A DNA stretch of 64,000 nt from DATKDF01 sp963752045 (GTDB taxonomy: Bacteria; Acidobacteriota; Vicinamibacteria; Vicinamibacterales; SCN-69-37), in the NCBI GenBank assembly GCA_963752045.1, contig CAVVWN010000014.1, forward strand, positions 744,001-808,000, given 5' to 3'. Each line of letters begins with the position of its first letter. The first letter of the stretch is position 1. The translations under genes and the position numbers were made by a program. Shown here piece after piece: positions 52,908 to 61,263 of this stretch. The notes below the pieces were generated by a model. The model worked only from the letters and a program-made list of their open reading frames with translations. It made no database searches and had not been told where the DNA came from.

Positions 52908-53232
52908 GACGAAATAGCCTACCCGATTCGAGTCGCCTCCAGAATCGTTCGCGCGAAGGCTCGTGTCGGCCTGGCAGGCACGAGGCGGCGCGGGTGCCGT
53001 ATCATCAAGCGTTCAAGGGAGTTCGCCGGCTGGAACGACCGCGCCGTCCATGGCTTCGACCGCGACGCGTTGTTCGCTAGCGGTCACGGCCCCGGCTCGG
53101 CCCCTCCGATTGTCGGAGCCTTCCGGCACCGCGATCGAGTACCGTGACGGCGTGGTCTCGTGACCTCACGAGCCCCGGGTGGCGGCACCCCGGATTGACG
53201 ATGGCAGGCGGCGCCTCGGACGCGCGTAACGC
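52908..53232. other. Intergenic region, no coding content seen
   Basis: This 325-bp region lies between two divergent genes. I see a perfect inverted repeat CTCGTGACCTCACGAG (53157-53172) and a GGGTG/CACCC hairpin just after it, which could be an operator and leader hairpin for the acetyltransferase gene. Nothing else is supported. Confidence 0.4.
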
Positions 53233-53772
53233 ATGAATCTCGACATCGGCCCCGTTTCGCTCATCGGGTTCGACCCTGACGGGCACAAGCTGCTCCTGGC
53301 CGACTGGCTGAAACACCCGCATGCCCGGCATTGGTGGGGAGATCCGGCCGGGAATCTCCATCAGGCCGTCGAGCCCGAACCGAGTCTCCGGCAGGCGCTG
53401 ATCGCAGTAGGCGAACGCCCGGTCGGCTACCTCAGGTGGCATCGGCTCAGCCGCGCGAACCTCTCGACGATCCGGCTGCCGTACCCGACCGACGGCGTGA
53501 TCGACGTCGACGTCCTCATCGGCGAGCCGGCGTTCCGGGGACGCGGGATCGCGGCCGAGGCCCTCGACCTGCTGTCGCGCCAGCTCCTGGCCGAGCCGGA
53601 CGTCGATCGTCTGGTCATGTGCACGTCGATCGAGAATCAGGCCGCCGTGCGCGCGGCGGAGAAAGCCGGCTTTGCGCGCTCTGTACAATACGAGGATCCG
53701 GAGTGGGGCCCCTGCTGGGTGCTCGTGCGCTCGGATACAGCGGGAACCGGACCCCAACCAGCTGGTGAGTGA
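53233..53772 (+). CDS. GNAT-family acetyltransferase
   Basis: A 179-residue acetyl-CoA-dependent acetyltransferase. The fold shows HWWGDPAGNL, VGYLRWHRLS, IDVDVLIGEPAFRGRGIAAEAL (acetyl-CoA pyrophosphate loop) and NQAAVRAAEKAGFARSVQYED. The early HWWGDP and late motifs are like AAC(6')-type or siderophore-related N-acetyltransferases. It leads a same-strand group ending at 56789. Substrate unknown. Confidence 0.85.
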   Translation: MNLDIGPVSLIGFDPDGHKLLLADWLKHPHARHWWGDPAGNLHQAVEPEPSLRQALIAVGERPVGYLRWHRLSRANLSTIRLPYPTDGVIDVDVLIGEPAFRGRGIAAEALDLLSRQLLAEPDVDRLVMCTSIENQAAVRAAEKAGFARSVQYEDPEWGPCWVLVRSDTAGTGPQPAGE

Positions 53773-53824
53773 CCTCGTGGGTGCGACGAGGGACCTCGCC
53801 ACAACTGACGGAGAGACGCGACAC

Positions 53825-55252
53825 ATGAGACGTTGGCATCTGCTACGAGGAACGGTTTCGGCGCTCGGGCTGGCCGGCCTGCTCGCCGTGACGGCATCGG
53901 CACAACAGCCAGCCCAGCTGGACTGGACCGGGATCGAGCAGGAGACCCTGCGCCACTTCCAGGCCCTGCTGCGCTTCGACACGGCCGATCCACCGGGCCT
54001 CGAGCGGCCCGCTGCCGACTACCTGAAGTCGATTCTCGAGGCCGAAGGCATCGAGGTGCAGGAGTTTGCCCTCGAGGCGCACCGGCCGAACATCGTGGCG
54101 CGCATCCGCGGCAACGGCAGCAAGCGCCCGCTCCTCATCATGGGCCACACCGACGTCGTCAATGTGGATCCGGCCAAGTGGACGTTCCCGCCGTTCAGCG
54201 CGACGCGAGACGGCGGCTACGTGTACGGCCGGGGCGCCGTGGACGACAAGGACAACCTGACCGCTTCGCTCATGGTCATGCTCATGCTGAAGCGGCAGGC
54301 CGTTCCGCTCGACCGGGACGTGATCTTCCTGGCCGAATCGGGCGAAGAAGGATCGACGAGGGTGGGCATTCAGTTCATGGTCAACGAGCATCTGGATGCC
54401 ATCGAGGCGGAGTACTGCCTGGCCGAGGGCGGCAACGTCACGCGCGAAGGCGGCCGCGCGAAGTTCGCGTCGGTGCAGACGCTCGAAAAGATCCCCTACG
54501 CGGTCGAGCTCGTGGCCCGGGGGCCGGCCGGCCACGGGTCGGTGCCGCTGCTGACCAACTCGGTGGTGCGGCTCTCGAAGGCCGTGGCAGCGGTGGCCGA
54601 CTGGAAAACGCCGGCCCGGCTCAACGAGACGACGAGCGCGTACTTTCGCCGGCTGGCCGAGATCTCGCCGCCCGAGCAGGCCGAACGGTACCGGAGCGTG
54701 CTCGACCCGGCGAAGATCGACGAGGCGGACGAATATTTCCGCGAGCACGAGCCCCGGCATGCGTCGATGCTCCGCACGTCGATCTCCCCGAACATCGTCG
54801 ATGCCGGCTACCGGATCAACGTGATTCCGTCCGAGTCGAAAGCCACGCTCGACGTGCGCGCGCTCACCGACGAGAACATGCCGGCACTGCTCGACCAGAT
54901 CCGGAACGTGATCGACGATCCGGCCGTCGAGGTCAGGATGGGCCAACGGGACACGCGGCCATTCGGCCGCGACCCGCGCATCGACTCCGAGGCGTTCCTC
55001 GCGCTCGAGGCCGGGTTCGAGGAGCACTACCAGACCGTGACGCTGCCCTCGATGAGCACGGGCGCCACCGACATGGCGTACCTGCGCGGCAAGGGCATCG
55101 AATGCTACGGCATCGGCCCGGCGCTCGACATCGAAGACGGCCCGAAGGGATTCGGCGCCCACAGCGATCAGGAGCGCATCCTCGAAAGCGAGCTGCACCG
55201 TTTCGTGCGCTTCTACTGGGACGTCATCGTGAAGCTCGCCTCGTCGAGGTAA
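53825..55252 (+). CDS. Secreted M20-family metallopeptidase
   Basis: A 475-residue exported zinc peptidase. After a signal (LLRGTVSALGLAGLLAVTASAQQ) come IMGHTDVVNVDPAKW (His, Asp), GRGAVDDKDN (bridging Asp), LAESGEEGSTR (catalytic Glu) and GAHSDQERI (late His). A lid domain (ARGPAGHGSVPLLTNSVVRL) is present. It is distinct from the M20 gene at 5285. ATG 53825 has GGAG upstream. The nitrilase gene follows directly after the stop (TAAGTG), so they are coupled. Confidence 0.9.
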   Translation: MRRWHLLRGTVSALGLAGLLAVTASAQQPAQLDWTGIEQETLRHFQALLRFDTADPPGLERPAADYLKSILEAEGIEVQEFALEAHRPNIVARIRGNGSKRPLLIMGHTDVVNVDPAKWTFPPFSATRDGGYVYGRGAVDDKDNLTASLMVMLMLKRQAVPLDRDVIFLAESGEEGSTRVGIQFMVNEHLDAIEAEYCLAEGGNVTREGGRAKFASVQTLEKIPYAVELVARGPAGHGSVPLLTNSVVRLSKAVAAVADWKTPARLNETTSAYFRRLAEISPPEQAERYRSVLDPAKIDEADEYFREHEPRHASMLRTSISPNIVDAGYRINVIPSESKATLDVRALTDENMPALLDQIRNVIDDPAVEVRMGQRDTRPFGRDPRIDSEAFLALEAGFEEHYQTVTLPSMSTGATDMAYLRGKGIECYGIGPALDIEDGPKGFGAHSDQERILESELHRFVRFYWDVIVKLASSR

Positions 55253-56038
55253 GTGTCCGTGCGCCCGCTTCTTGTGACCACCTGCGAGCTGCCCGACGAC
55301 CGGGTGGCCTTCATGCGCGAATGGCAGCGCCTGGCCGAGCACGTCCGCGTCAACCGATCCGAACTGGTGCTCCTGCCGGAGATGCCGTTTGCGCCGTGGC
55401 TCTGCGCCTCGCCAGACCCGGACCTCCACGCCTGGGACGAGGCGGTTGTGTGGCATGCCGAGTGGCTCGACCGGCTCGTCGAGCTCTCGCCGGCCTCGGT
55501 GATCTTCTCGCGTCCGGTGACGCGGAGCCGGCGCCGCCGGAACGAGGGCGCGGTCTGGAGCGCCGAGACCGGCGACCGGCCCGTGCACGAGAAGCGCTTC
55601 CTGCCGAACGAAGAGGGTTACTGGGAAGCCCGGTGGTACGAGCCCGGTGACGGCACGTTCGACGTGTTCACGGCGGCCGGCGCGCGCATCGGGCTCCTCA
55701 TCTGTACCGAGCTCTGGTCGTTTGCCGATGCCGCGCGGTACGGCGAAGCCGGTGCCGAGATCATCGCCACGCCGCGCGCCACCGGCCGGTCGACCGTGGA
55801 GAAGTGGATCGTGGGCGGCCGGGCGGCTGCGATCGCCTCCGGTGCGTTTTCGGTGTCGTCGAACTGGTCGGCCGACGATTCCGGCGGCGACTTTGGCGGC
55901 GCCGGCTGGATCATCGACCCGGATGGCGCGGTGCTTGCGAGGACCTCGCGGCGCGAGCCCTTCGTCACCGCGGCGATCGACCTCGACGCCTCGAGCGCGG
56001 CTCGCCACACCTACCCCAGATACGCGCTGAGGTCGTGA
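55253..56038 (+). CDS. Carbon-nitrogen hydrolase (nitrilase superfamily)
   Basis: A 261-residue cytoplasmic amidase-like enzyme. The Glu-Lys-Cys triad is Glu 43 (LLPEMPF), Lys 114 (HEKRFLPNEEGYWE) and Cys 151 (ICTELWSF). The substrate amide is unknown. The GTG start touches the previous stop (TAAGTG) and the stop overlaps the next ATG (TGATG), so it lies in a tightly coupled operon with the M20 peptidase and rhodanese genes. It may process the peptidase product. Confidence 0.88.
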   Translation: MSVRPLLVTTCELPDDRVAFMREWQRLAEHVRVNRSELVLLPEMPFAPWLCASPDPDLHAWDEAVVWHAEWLDRLVELSPASVIFSRPVTRSRRRRNEGAVWSAETGDRPVHEKRFLPNEEGYWEARWYEPGDGTFDVFTAAGARIGLLICTELWSFADAARYGEAGAEIIATPRATGRSTVEKWIVGGRAAAIASGAFSVSSNWSADDSGGDFGGAGWIIDPDGAVLARTSRREPFVTAAIDLDASSAARHTYPRYALRS

Positions 56039-56391
56039 TGGCGCCTGAACGCCCGGGCCAGCCCGTTCGAATCTCGCCGGACGACTTGCGCGTGGCGATC
56101 GGCCTCGGCACCGCACCGGCCGTCATCGATGTGCGGACGGCCGATGAGTACGCAGGCGGCCACGTGCCGGGCGCGCTCAACGTCCCGTTCTGGAGAGTGC
56201 TGTCCGCCGGCATTCCCGCCGGGATCGAAAAGGCGGAACGCGTCGTCGTGTACTGCGGCTACGGACCTCGCGCGCAGATGGCCATGCTCGGCCTTCGCCT
56301 GCGCGGCTACTCCAACCTCGCCGAGCTCGAGGGGCACTGGGCGGAATGGCGGCGTCGCCAGTTGCCGGCGACCGAGGGCAACCTGCCGTGA
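56038..56391 (+). CDS. Rhodanese-like sulfurtransferase domain protein
   Basis: A 117-residue single-domain rhodanese. Active-site Cys 73 lies in VVVYCGYGPRAQM, and DVRTADEYAGGHVPGALNVP is the CH2A-type element. It probably carries persulfide sulfur, or is a regulator. Its ATG overlaps the nitrilase stop by one base and its own stop overlaps the next gene's GTG. Located one gene upstream of a predicted selenoprotein; a connection is tempting but unsupported. Confidence 0.9.
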   Translation: MAPERPGQPVRISPDDLRVAIGLGTAPAVIDVRTADEYAGGHVPGALNVPFWRVLSAGIPAGIEKAERVVVYCGYGPRAQMAMLGLRLRGYSNLAELEGHWAEWRRRQLPATEGNLP

Positions 56392-56789
56392 GGCCGGGCG
56401 CGAGCCGCGGGGCTGATTCCGGCGAGCCTCGTCGTGCGCTGCGCCTCCTCGCCGGCACGCTGCTCCTTTTCGATGGGCTCTCCTCGGCTGTCGGCGTGGC
56501 ATCCGCGCTGCCAACCCTGGCCGCCCAGGGACCGGCTGCCCTCGGCGCGATTGCGTTGCGCGGCCTTGTAGGCGCGTTCGAGGCCACCGGTGGCTACCTG
56601 CTGCTCGCGCGGAATCCATCGGCGGCGCCCATCGCCCGAGTCGGCGTGATTCTCGCCGCCGTCTACGCGACAATCGGCATCGGCGCTCGCCTCGCTCCGA
56701 CCAATCTCGATCCCGCGTTTCGCCACCCGGTCGTCGTCGGCTACTGGGCCTACGCCCTCATCATGCTGAGCCTCCTCAGGCGCTTCTAG
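56388..56789 (+). CDS. Small membrane protein, unknown function
   Basis: A 133-residue protein with about four hydrophobic segments (LLAGTLLLFDGLSSAVGVASAL, LGAIALRGLVGAFEATGGYLLLA, VGVILAAVYATIGIGARL, VVVGYWAYALIMLSLL). GTG 56388 overlaps the rhodanese stop (GTGA). It is the last gene of the M20-nitrilase-rhodanese operon, and its stop (CTAG) runs straight into copy C of the two-hairpin element. Confidence 0.7.
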   Translation: MRPGASRGADSGEPRRALRLLAGTLLLFDGLSSAVGVASALPTLAAQGPAALGAIALRGLVGAFEATGGYLLLARNPSAAPIARVGVILAAVYATIGIGARLAPTNLDPAFRHPVVVGYWAYALIMLSLLRRF

Positions 56790-56975
56790 GAGCCGTTTCC
56801 GTTTCGGTGTTGACGGCCGAAAACGGCTCAAGCGGTTTGCCGGAAGCGCCAACCGAGAAGGTGGGGGAGATTTGCACAGGAGGGGGACGGGTCTTGCTCG
56901 CGCAAGCGAGACCCGTCCCCCTCCTGTGCAAATCTCCCCCACCACCCGTGCCGCTACAGAGAGCTGCAAACCGCT
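56790..56975 (+). repeat. Two-hairpin dispersed element, copy C
   Basis: Module 1 (56790-56830) then terminal repeats AGCGGTTTGCCG (56831-56842, one mismatch to the partner) and CTGCAAACCGCT (56964-56975). The 35-bp stem is 56860-56894 with 56909-56943, again perfect. The 14-nt loop, TGCTCGCGCAAGCG, is the reverse complement of that in copy A. It ends CTATAG, 14 bp before the selenoprotein gene. Confidence 0.95.
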
Positions 56976-56994
56976 ATAGACCGTAAGATGTGCC

Positions 56995-57537
56995 ATGGCG
57001 TTCATTCCCTTCGTCGACGACGACCGTATTCCCGAGGACGACCGCGTCCCGGACACCAATCACATCATCCGCATCCACGGCGTGCATTCGAAGACGATGA
57101 GGCACCACTACGAGATGTATGTGGAGCTGATGCGGCGCCCGGGCCCGCTTTCGCGCGTGCAGCGGGAGATGATCGCGGTCACCGTGTCGGCGGCCAATCG
57201 CTGTCACTATTGACTGGTCCATCACGGAGCGGGTCTCCGTATGCTCCTCGAACGAGACGGATGGGCGCCCGGCGAGGCTGAAGCGCTCGTGCGCACGCTC
57301 TCGACCGACTATCGGTCGGCCGACCTCGCCAAGGCCGACCGCGCGATGCTCGACTACGCGCTGACGCTGACGCACCGGCCGTGGGCCATCCGCGCCGAAG
57401 ACGTCGCGCGGCTGCGGGACGTCGGATTCGACGACCGGGCGATTCACGACATCTGCGCGATAGCCGCCTACTACGCCTTCGTCAATCGCATGGCCGATGG
57501 TCTCGGCGTGGAGCTGGAGTCGAGGGCCGACGACTGA
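56995..57537 (+). CDS. AhpD-like peroxidase-related selenoprotein (in-frame UGA as Sec)
   Basis: The frame runs 180 codons from ATG 56995 to TGA 57537 with one internal TGA at 57211-57213 (codon 73). Around it the product reads VSAANRCHY-UGA-LVHHGAGLR: in homologous AhpD-like/carboxymuconolactone decarboxylase proteins this is the CxxC-x-x-x-H motif, so UGA replaces the second Cys, giving CxxU. The rest is a full-length AhpD-like protein on one frame (YEMYVELMRRPGPLSR.. and ..IHDICAIAAYYAFVNRMADGLG). A stem-loop follows the UGA. AhpD-like selenoproteins are a known family. It likely reduces peroxides or disulfides. Standard annotation would split it into two hypothetical genes. Confidence 0.88.
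57211..57213 (+). other. UGA codon predicted to encode selenocysteine
   Basis: TGA at codon 73, exactly at the expected second active-site Cys, with coding sequence in the same frame on both sides. Confidence 0.85.
57214..57240 (+). promoter_or_regulatory. Candidate bacterial SECIS stem-loop
   Basis: ACGGAG (57224-57229) and CTCCGT (57235-57240) form a perfect 6-bp stem with a CGGGT loop. The loop's first G is about 17 nt after the UGA, inside the 16-37 nt range usual for bacterial SECIS, and the loop contains G and U as expected for SelB binding. The stem is short but GC-rich. Confidence 0.65.
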
Positions 57538-57546
57538 CGGCCCGGC

Positions 57547-58554
57547 TCAGACCGTCAGGACGAGCTTGCCGATGACCTCGCCTGATTCGAGCCGCCGGTG
57601 AGCCTCGGCCGCCTGGTCGAGCGGCAGCGTGGCGTCGACGACCGGCGCCACCCGGCCGCGTTCGATGAGCGGCCACACCTCGCGCTCGAGCGCAGCCGCG
57701 ATGGCGCCCTTCTCGGCCACCGATCGGATGCGCAGTGTGGAACCGGTGATCGTCAGCCGCTTCAGGAGGATCCTGCGCAGCGAGATGGTGGTGTCCGACC
57801 CGCCCATCAGGCCGATCTGCACGAGGCGGCCGTCGCGCGCGAGGCACTCGAGGTTCCGCGGCGTGTAGTCGCCTCCGACGATGTCGAGCACGACGTCGAC
57901 GCCGCGGTTGCCGGTGGCCTCGAGCACGGCCGCGACGAAGTCGTGCGTGCGGTAGTTGACGGCACGGGTGGCGCCGAGCCGTTCGGCGGCCCGGCACTTC
58001 TCGTCGGTTCCCGCCGTGGCGATGGCGCGCGCGCCGCGCGCGCACGCGAGTTGAATCGCCGTCGTCCCGATGCCGCTCGTCCCGCCGTGCACGAGCAGCC
58101 ACTCGCCTGCGACGAGCCGGCCGCGGTCGAAGACGTTCGTCCAGACCGTGAAGAAGGTCTCCGGTATCGCGGCGGCTTCGGCAAGTGGGAGACCGCGCGG
58201 GACGGGCAGGCATTGCGGGCCTGGCGCCACGGCGTACTCCGCGTACCCGCCGCCGGCGACGAGCGCGCACACGTCGTCTCCTTCCGCCCACACCCGTCCG
58301 GATGCCGAGCGCGGCGCGCCGTGTTCGTCAGGCGGCCCGAGCGCGGCGATGTGACCAGCAACCTCGAGACCCGGGATGTCGGTCACGCCTGGCGGAGGCG
58401 GGTAGCGCCCTTCGCGCTGCATCAGGTCCGGCCGGTTGACGCCGGCAGCCGCCACCGCGATCAGGACCTCGCCCGGGCCGGGCACCGGATCGGGACGGTC
58501 CGTCAGGCGAAGGACTGACGGTGGGCCAGGCGCGGAAATCTCAATCGCCGTCAT
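57547..58554 (-). CDS. NAD(P)H:quinone oxidoreductase (PIG3-type MDR)
   Basis: A 335-residue zinc-free medium-chain reductase. The start is MTAIEISAPGPPSVLRLTDRPDPVPGPGEVLIAVAAAGVNRPDLMQREGRYPPPPG, the PIG3 group signature, with the NADPH-binding LLVHGGTSGIGTTAIQLACARGARAIATAGT. It reduces quinones or similar enones in one-electron steps. Convergent with the selenoprotein gene (10 bp between ends), which makes a shared oxidative-stress role possible but not shown. Confidence 0.9.
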   Translation of the reverse strand: MTAIEISAPGPPSVLRLTDRPDPVPGPGEVLIAVAAAGVNRPDLMQREGRYPPPPGVTDIPGLEVAGHIAALGPPDEHGAPRSASGRVWAEGDDVCALVAGGGYAEYAVAPGPQCLPVPRGLPLAEAAAIPETFFTVWTNVFDRGRLVAGEWLLVHGGTSGIGTTAIQLACARGARAIATAGTDEKCRAAERLGATRAVNYRTHDFVAAVLEATGNRGVDVVLDIVGGDYTPRNLECLARDGRLVQIGLMGGSDTTISLRRILLKRLTITGSTLRIRSVAEKGAIAAALEREVWPLIERGRVAPVVDATLPLDQAAEAHRRLESGEVIGKLVLTV

Positions 58555-58568
58555 CGGGTTGCGATGCA

Positions 58569-58771
58569 GGTAGTACGACAGATACGACAGGTACGACAGG
58601 TACGACGGGTACGACAGGTACGAGGAATGAGCTAACGGGTGTCAGCATACTTTGAAAGGAAGATGACCATCGCCAGCGCGTTCCTCGTACCTGTCGTACC
58701 TGTCGTACCTGTCGTACCTGTCGTACCTGTCGCACTACCTGTCGCACTACCTGTCGCACTACCTGTCGTCC
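58569..58771. repeat. Inverted arms of GGTACGACA tandem repeats
   Basis: The left arm is 58569-58626 with 9-nt GGTACGACA units and the right arm is 58681-58771 with the complement (CGTACCTGT). A perfect 20-bp match joins 58608-58627 and 58681-58700 around a 53-nt loop. It fills the gap between two minus-strand genes, the quinone oxidoreductase and the DUF885-type protein. No terminator T-run. Confidence 0.9.
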
Positions 58772-58782
58772 GACCTGAACCC

Positions 58783-60075
58783 TCATTTGAGCCCTGACGG
58801 CAGCCTCGGCGACGCCAGCAGCTCGCCGAACACGCGCCAGCGGGTGTCTGGGTCCTCGGGGGTGCCGCCAAGGCGCTCGACGTACTCGCGAATCAGATCC
58901 TGGCCGAGGTTGTAGTTGATGACGTAGCTCCGGTACTGGTCCATGAAGCGGACGCGCTGGGCGGCGCGGTCGGCCGGCATCATGGCGTACCGCTCGAGAT
59001 AGGCTTCGGCGGCCGCGCGGTCGATCTGGCCGTTGAGATACCGGCGCGCGGCTTCGTTGCCCGCATAGCTGAGCTCGTCGACGGCGTCGCGGACGGCCGC
59101 GTATCGCTCGGCCTCCGCCGGGTCGAGGCCCGCAATCGGATACAGGGTCTCGCGTTCGAAGTCCGTGCGCGTCGACCCCGGAAACGCGACGTCGATTCCG
59201 AAGTTGGCCGTGCCCTCGGCGATGAGCGACTGCGGCGAGAACAACGGGTAGACCGAGAACTCCACCCAGCCGCGGTCGCGCACGAGATGCCGCTCGAGCA
59301 GCATGTTGTAGACGTGGTGGCCGGGATATCCCTCGTGGCAGGCCAGATCCACCGCGCGGTCGATGGTGACCGCGAGATCCGTGTTCACCTGGATCAGGCT
59401 CGTGAAGTTGCCTTGATACCAGTTGTACCCGCTCCAGGACTTTCCGGTGACGTATTCGACGGTGAACGACTCGTCGTCCGGAAGCGCGAGGTGCGCGGCC
59501 GTTCGCGCGCGGCAGCCGTCGATGGCTGCCTGGAACACCGCGTCGAGCCGGTCGGATGGAATCACGAACCGGCTCCGGAACGCGTTGTACCGATCGATGA
59601 GGCGGCCCGAGCCGGGCAGCAGGCGCTCGAGCTCGGAAAGGACTGCCTCGAATTCACTCTCCGTCTTGTGCGGCGGCGTCGCGTCGTAGAGGCGCTCGGC
59701 CTCCTCGTCGAAGCCGAACGTCGCGCCTGACAGCATCTCGATGCGGGAGGCCACCGAGGCCAGCTGCCGTTCGAGGTACGTGTGCCGTAGCGCGGCCAGC
59801 TCGTCACCCGGCTCCGGTGTGACGAGCGCGAGCTCTGAGAGCAGAAGCGCGGCGTCTTCCTGCAGGCGTTCGAGCGGCAACGGCTCGCCCGTCGGCTTCC
59901 ACGCCGGGTCGCCGTAGTAGGCGTCGACGTAGTCGGCATCGTGCTGGCCAACGGCCAGCACGAGCTTCACGTAGCGCTCGGCGATGTCAGACATGACTGG
60001 GGCCTGCGGCGTGGCGCAGGCCGCCGCCACGAACAGGACTGACGATGAGAGCGCCGCGCGCGCGGTGGAAGTCAT
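58783..60075 (-). CDS. DUF885-like putative metalloprotease lipoprotein
   Basis: A 430-residue exported protein with a lipobox-like signal (SSSVLFVAAACATP). The motif LACHEGYPGHHVYN is the HExxPGHH form of DUF885 family members, with a downstream EGTANFG glutamate as the third metal ligand. Members are thought to be zinc peptidases. It also has the long helical C-terminus (YRSYVINYNLGQDLIREYVERLGG) typical of these. ATG 60075. Confidence 0.85.
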   Translation of the reverse strand: MTSTARAALSSSVLFVAAACATPQAPVMSDIAERYVKLVLAVGQHDADYVDAYYGDPAWKPTGEPLPLERLQEDAALLLSELALVTPEPGDELAALRHTYLERQLASVASRIEMLSGATFGFDEEAERLYDATPPHKTESEFEAVLSELERLLPGSGRLIDRYNAFRSRFVIPSDRLDAVFQAAIDGCRARTAAHLALPDDESFTVEYVTGKSWSGYNWYQGNFTSLIQVNTDLAVTIDRAVDLACHEGYPGHHVYNMLLERHLVRDRGWVEFSVYPLFSPQSLIAEGTANFGIDVAFPGSTRTDFERETLYPIAGLDPAEAERYAAVRDAVDELSYAGNEAARRYLNGQIDRAAAEAYLERYAMMPADRAAQRVRFMDQYRSYVINYNLGQDLIREYVERLGGTPEDPDTRWRVFGELLASPRLPSGLK

Positions 60076-60110
60076 GCGATTCCCCGGTTTCTCGATTAGG
60101 ATGAAACGTC

Positions 60111-60476
60111 ATGCCGACTTTGATCGACAGGCCGACCGTGATTGCCGCGGCGGGCAACAAGCCCAAGACGATCGAGGAATATGCCGGCCGGGTCAATTCC
60201 GGTCACACCGCCGTCAGCGTGGCCCGCATGGTATCACCCGAAGGATGGCAGGAACCGGGGCAACGGCCGGCGTTCGAGGAGATCACGCTGGTGCTCGGCG
60301 GCATGCTGCGCGTCGAGCACGACGGTGGCGCGATCGAGGTTCGCGCCGGCCAGGCCGTCGTGGCTCTGCCCGGCGAGTACGTCCGGTACAGCAGCCCGGA
60401 ACCGGGCGGCGCCGAGTACGTGGCCGTGTGTCTGCCGGCCTTTTCCCCGGACACGGTGCACCGCGACCATGACTGA
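60111..60476 (+). CDS. Small cupin-domain protein
   Basis: A 121-residue single-domain cupin. Beta strands and a TLVLGGMLRVEHDGGAIEVRAGQAVVALPGEYVRYSS core are visible; the usual His-Glu metal ligands are not all obvious (EEITLVLGG, EYVRYSS), so metal binding is doubtful. Related to ethanolamine-utilisation EutQ-like cupins. It overlaps the ABC ATPase gene by 8 bp, so it belongs to that operon, possibly as a sensor. Confidence 0.75.
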   Translation: MPTLIDRPTVIAAAGNKPKTIEEYAGRVNSGHTAVSVARMVSPEGWQEPGQRPAFEEITLVLGGMLRVEHDGGAIEVRAGQAVVALPGEYVRYSSPEPGGAEYVAVCLPAFSPDTVHRDHD

Positions 60477-61263
60477 CGTGTCCCCGCTCGCCGCCGCGCC
60501 GTCGCTCGCCATCGAGACGAAGGGCCTCAGGAAGGCGTTCGGCGACCTCGAGGCCGTCAGCGGCATCGACCTCGCGGTGCCGCGCGGCAGCTTCTACGGG
60601 TTTCTCGGGCCGAACGGCGCCGGCAAGTCCACGACGATCAAGTGCCTCACCGGTCTTCTGCGCCCGACGTCTGGCGAATTTCGCATCCTCGACATCGACC
60701 CGCTGGCCGATCCGGTGGCCGTCAAACGCCGCGTCGGCGTCGTGCCGGAGGACCTGGCGCTTTTCGACCGGCTGACGGGCGCCGAAACGCTGTCGTTCGT
60801 CGGGCAGGTGCACGGCCTCGACGCCGCCAGCCTGCGCAGTCGCTCGGCCGAACTGCTCGCGCTGATGGACCTGACGAAGGCGTCGGGCGATCTGGTGGCC
60901 GACTATTCGCACGGCATGCGCAAGAAGGTCGCGCTTGCGGCCGCGCTCCTGCCCGCGCCGCGCCTGCTCTTTCTCGACGAGCCGTTCGAGGGCATCGACG
61001 CGGTCGCTTCGCGCCAGATCAAGAACCTCCTGACGCAGTACGTCAGGGGCGGCGGCACCGTGTTCCTGACGTCGCACATCCTCGAGATCGTCGAGCGGCT
61101 CTGCGACTACATCGGCGTCATCCACAAGGGCCGCCTCGTGGCCGAGGGGCCCATCGCCGACCTTCGGGGCGGCGGCGCGAGCCGCTCGCTGGAGGAGATC
61201 TTCCTGGATCTCATCGGCGCGGAACGCACCGAGACTCCCGCGCTCGGCTGGCTCGCCCAATGA
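60469..61263 (+). CDS. ABC transporter ATP-binding protein
   Basis: A 264-residue ABC ATPase. Walker A is GPNGAGKST (~47-55), the signature appears as DYSHGMRKKVALAAALL (a SHGM form of LSGGQ), Walker B is LLFLDEPFEG, and the switch His is in LTSHILEIVERL. The SHGMRKK form is common in ABC-2-type exporters for lipids, drugs or antibiotics. Its stop overlaps the permease ATG (ATGA). Confidence 0.9.
   Translation: MTDVSPLAAAPSLAIETKGLRKAFGDLEAVSGIDLAVPRGSFYGFLGPNGAGKSTTIKCLTGLLRPTSGEFRILDIDPLADPVAVKRRVGVVPEDLALFDRLTGAETLSFVGQVHGLDAASLRSRSAELLALMDLTKASGDLVADYSHGMRKKVALAAALLPAPRLLFLDEPFEGIDAVASRQIKNLLTQYVRGGGTVFLTSHILEIVERLCDYIGVIHKGRLVAEGPIADLRGGGASRSLEEIFLDLIGAERTETPALGWLAQ

Noticed and set aside
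57211..57213. Nonsense mutation in an AhpD pseudogene
   Set aside because: It stands exactly at the catalytic Cys position, the frame is otherwise intact and a candidate SECIS follows; kept only as the alternative to be excluded by the genome's selenocysteine genes.
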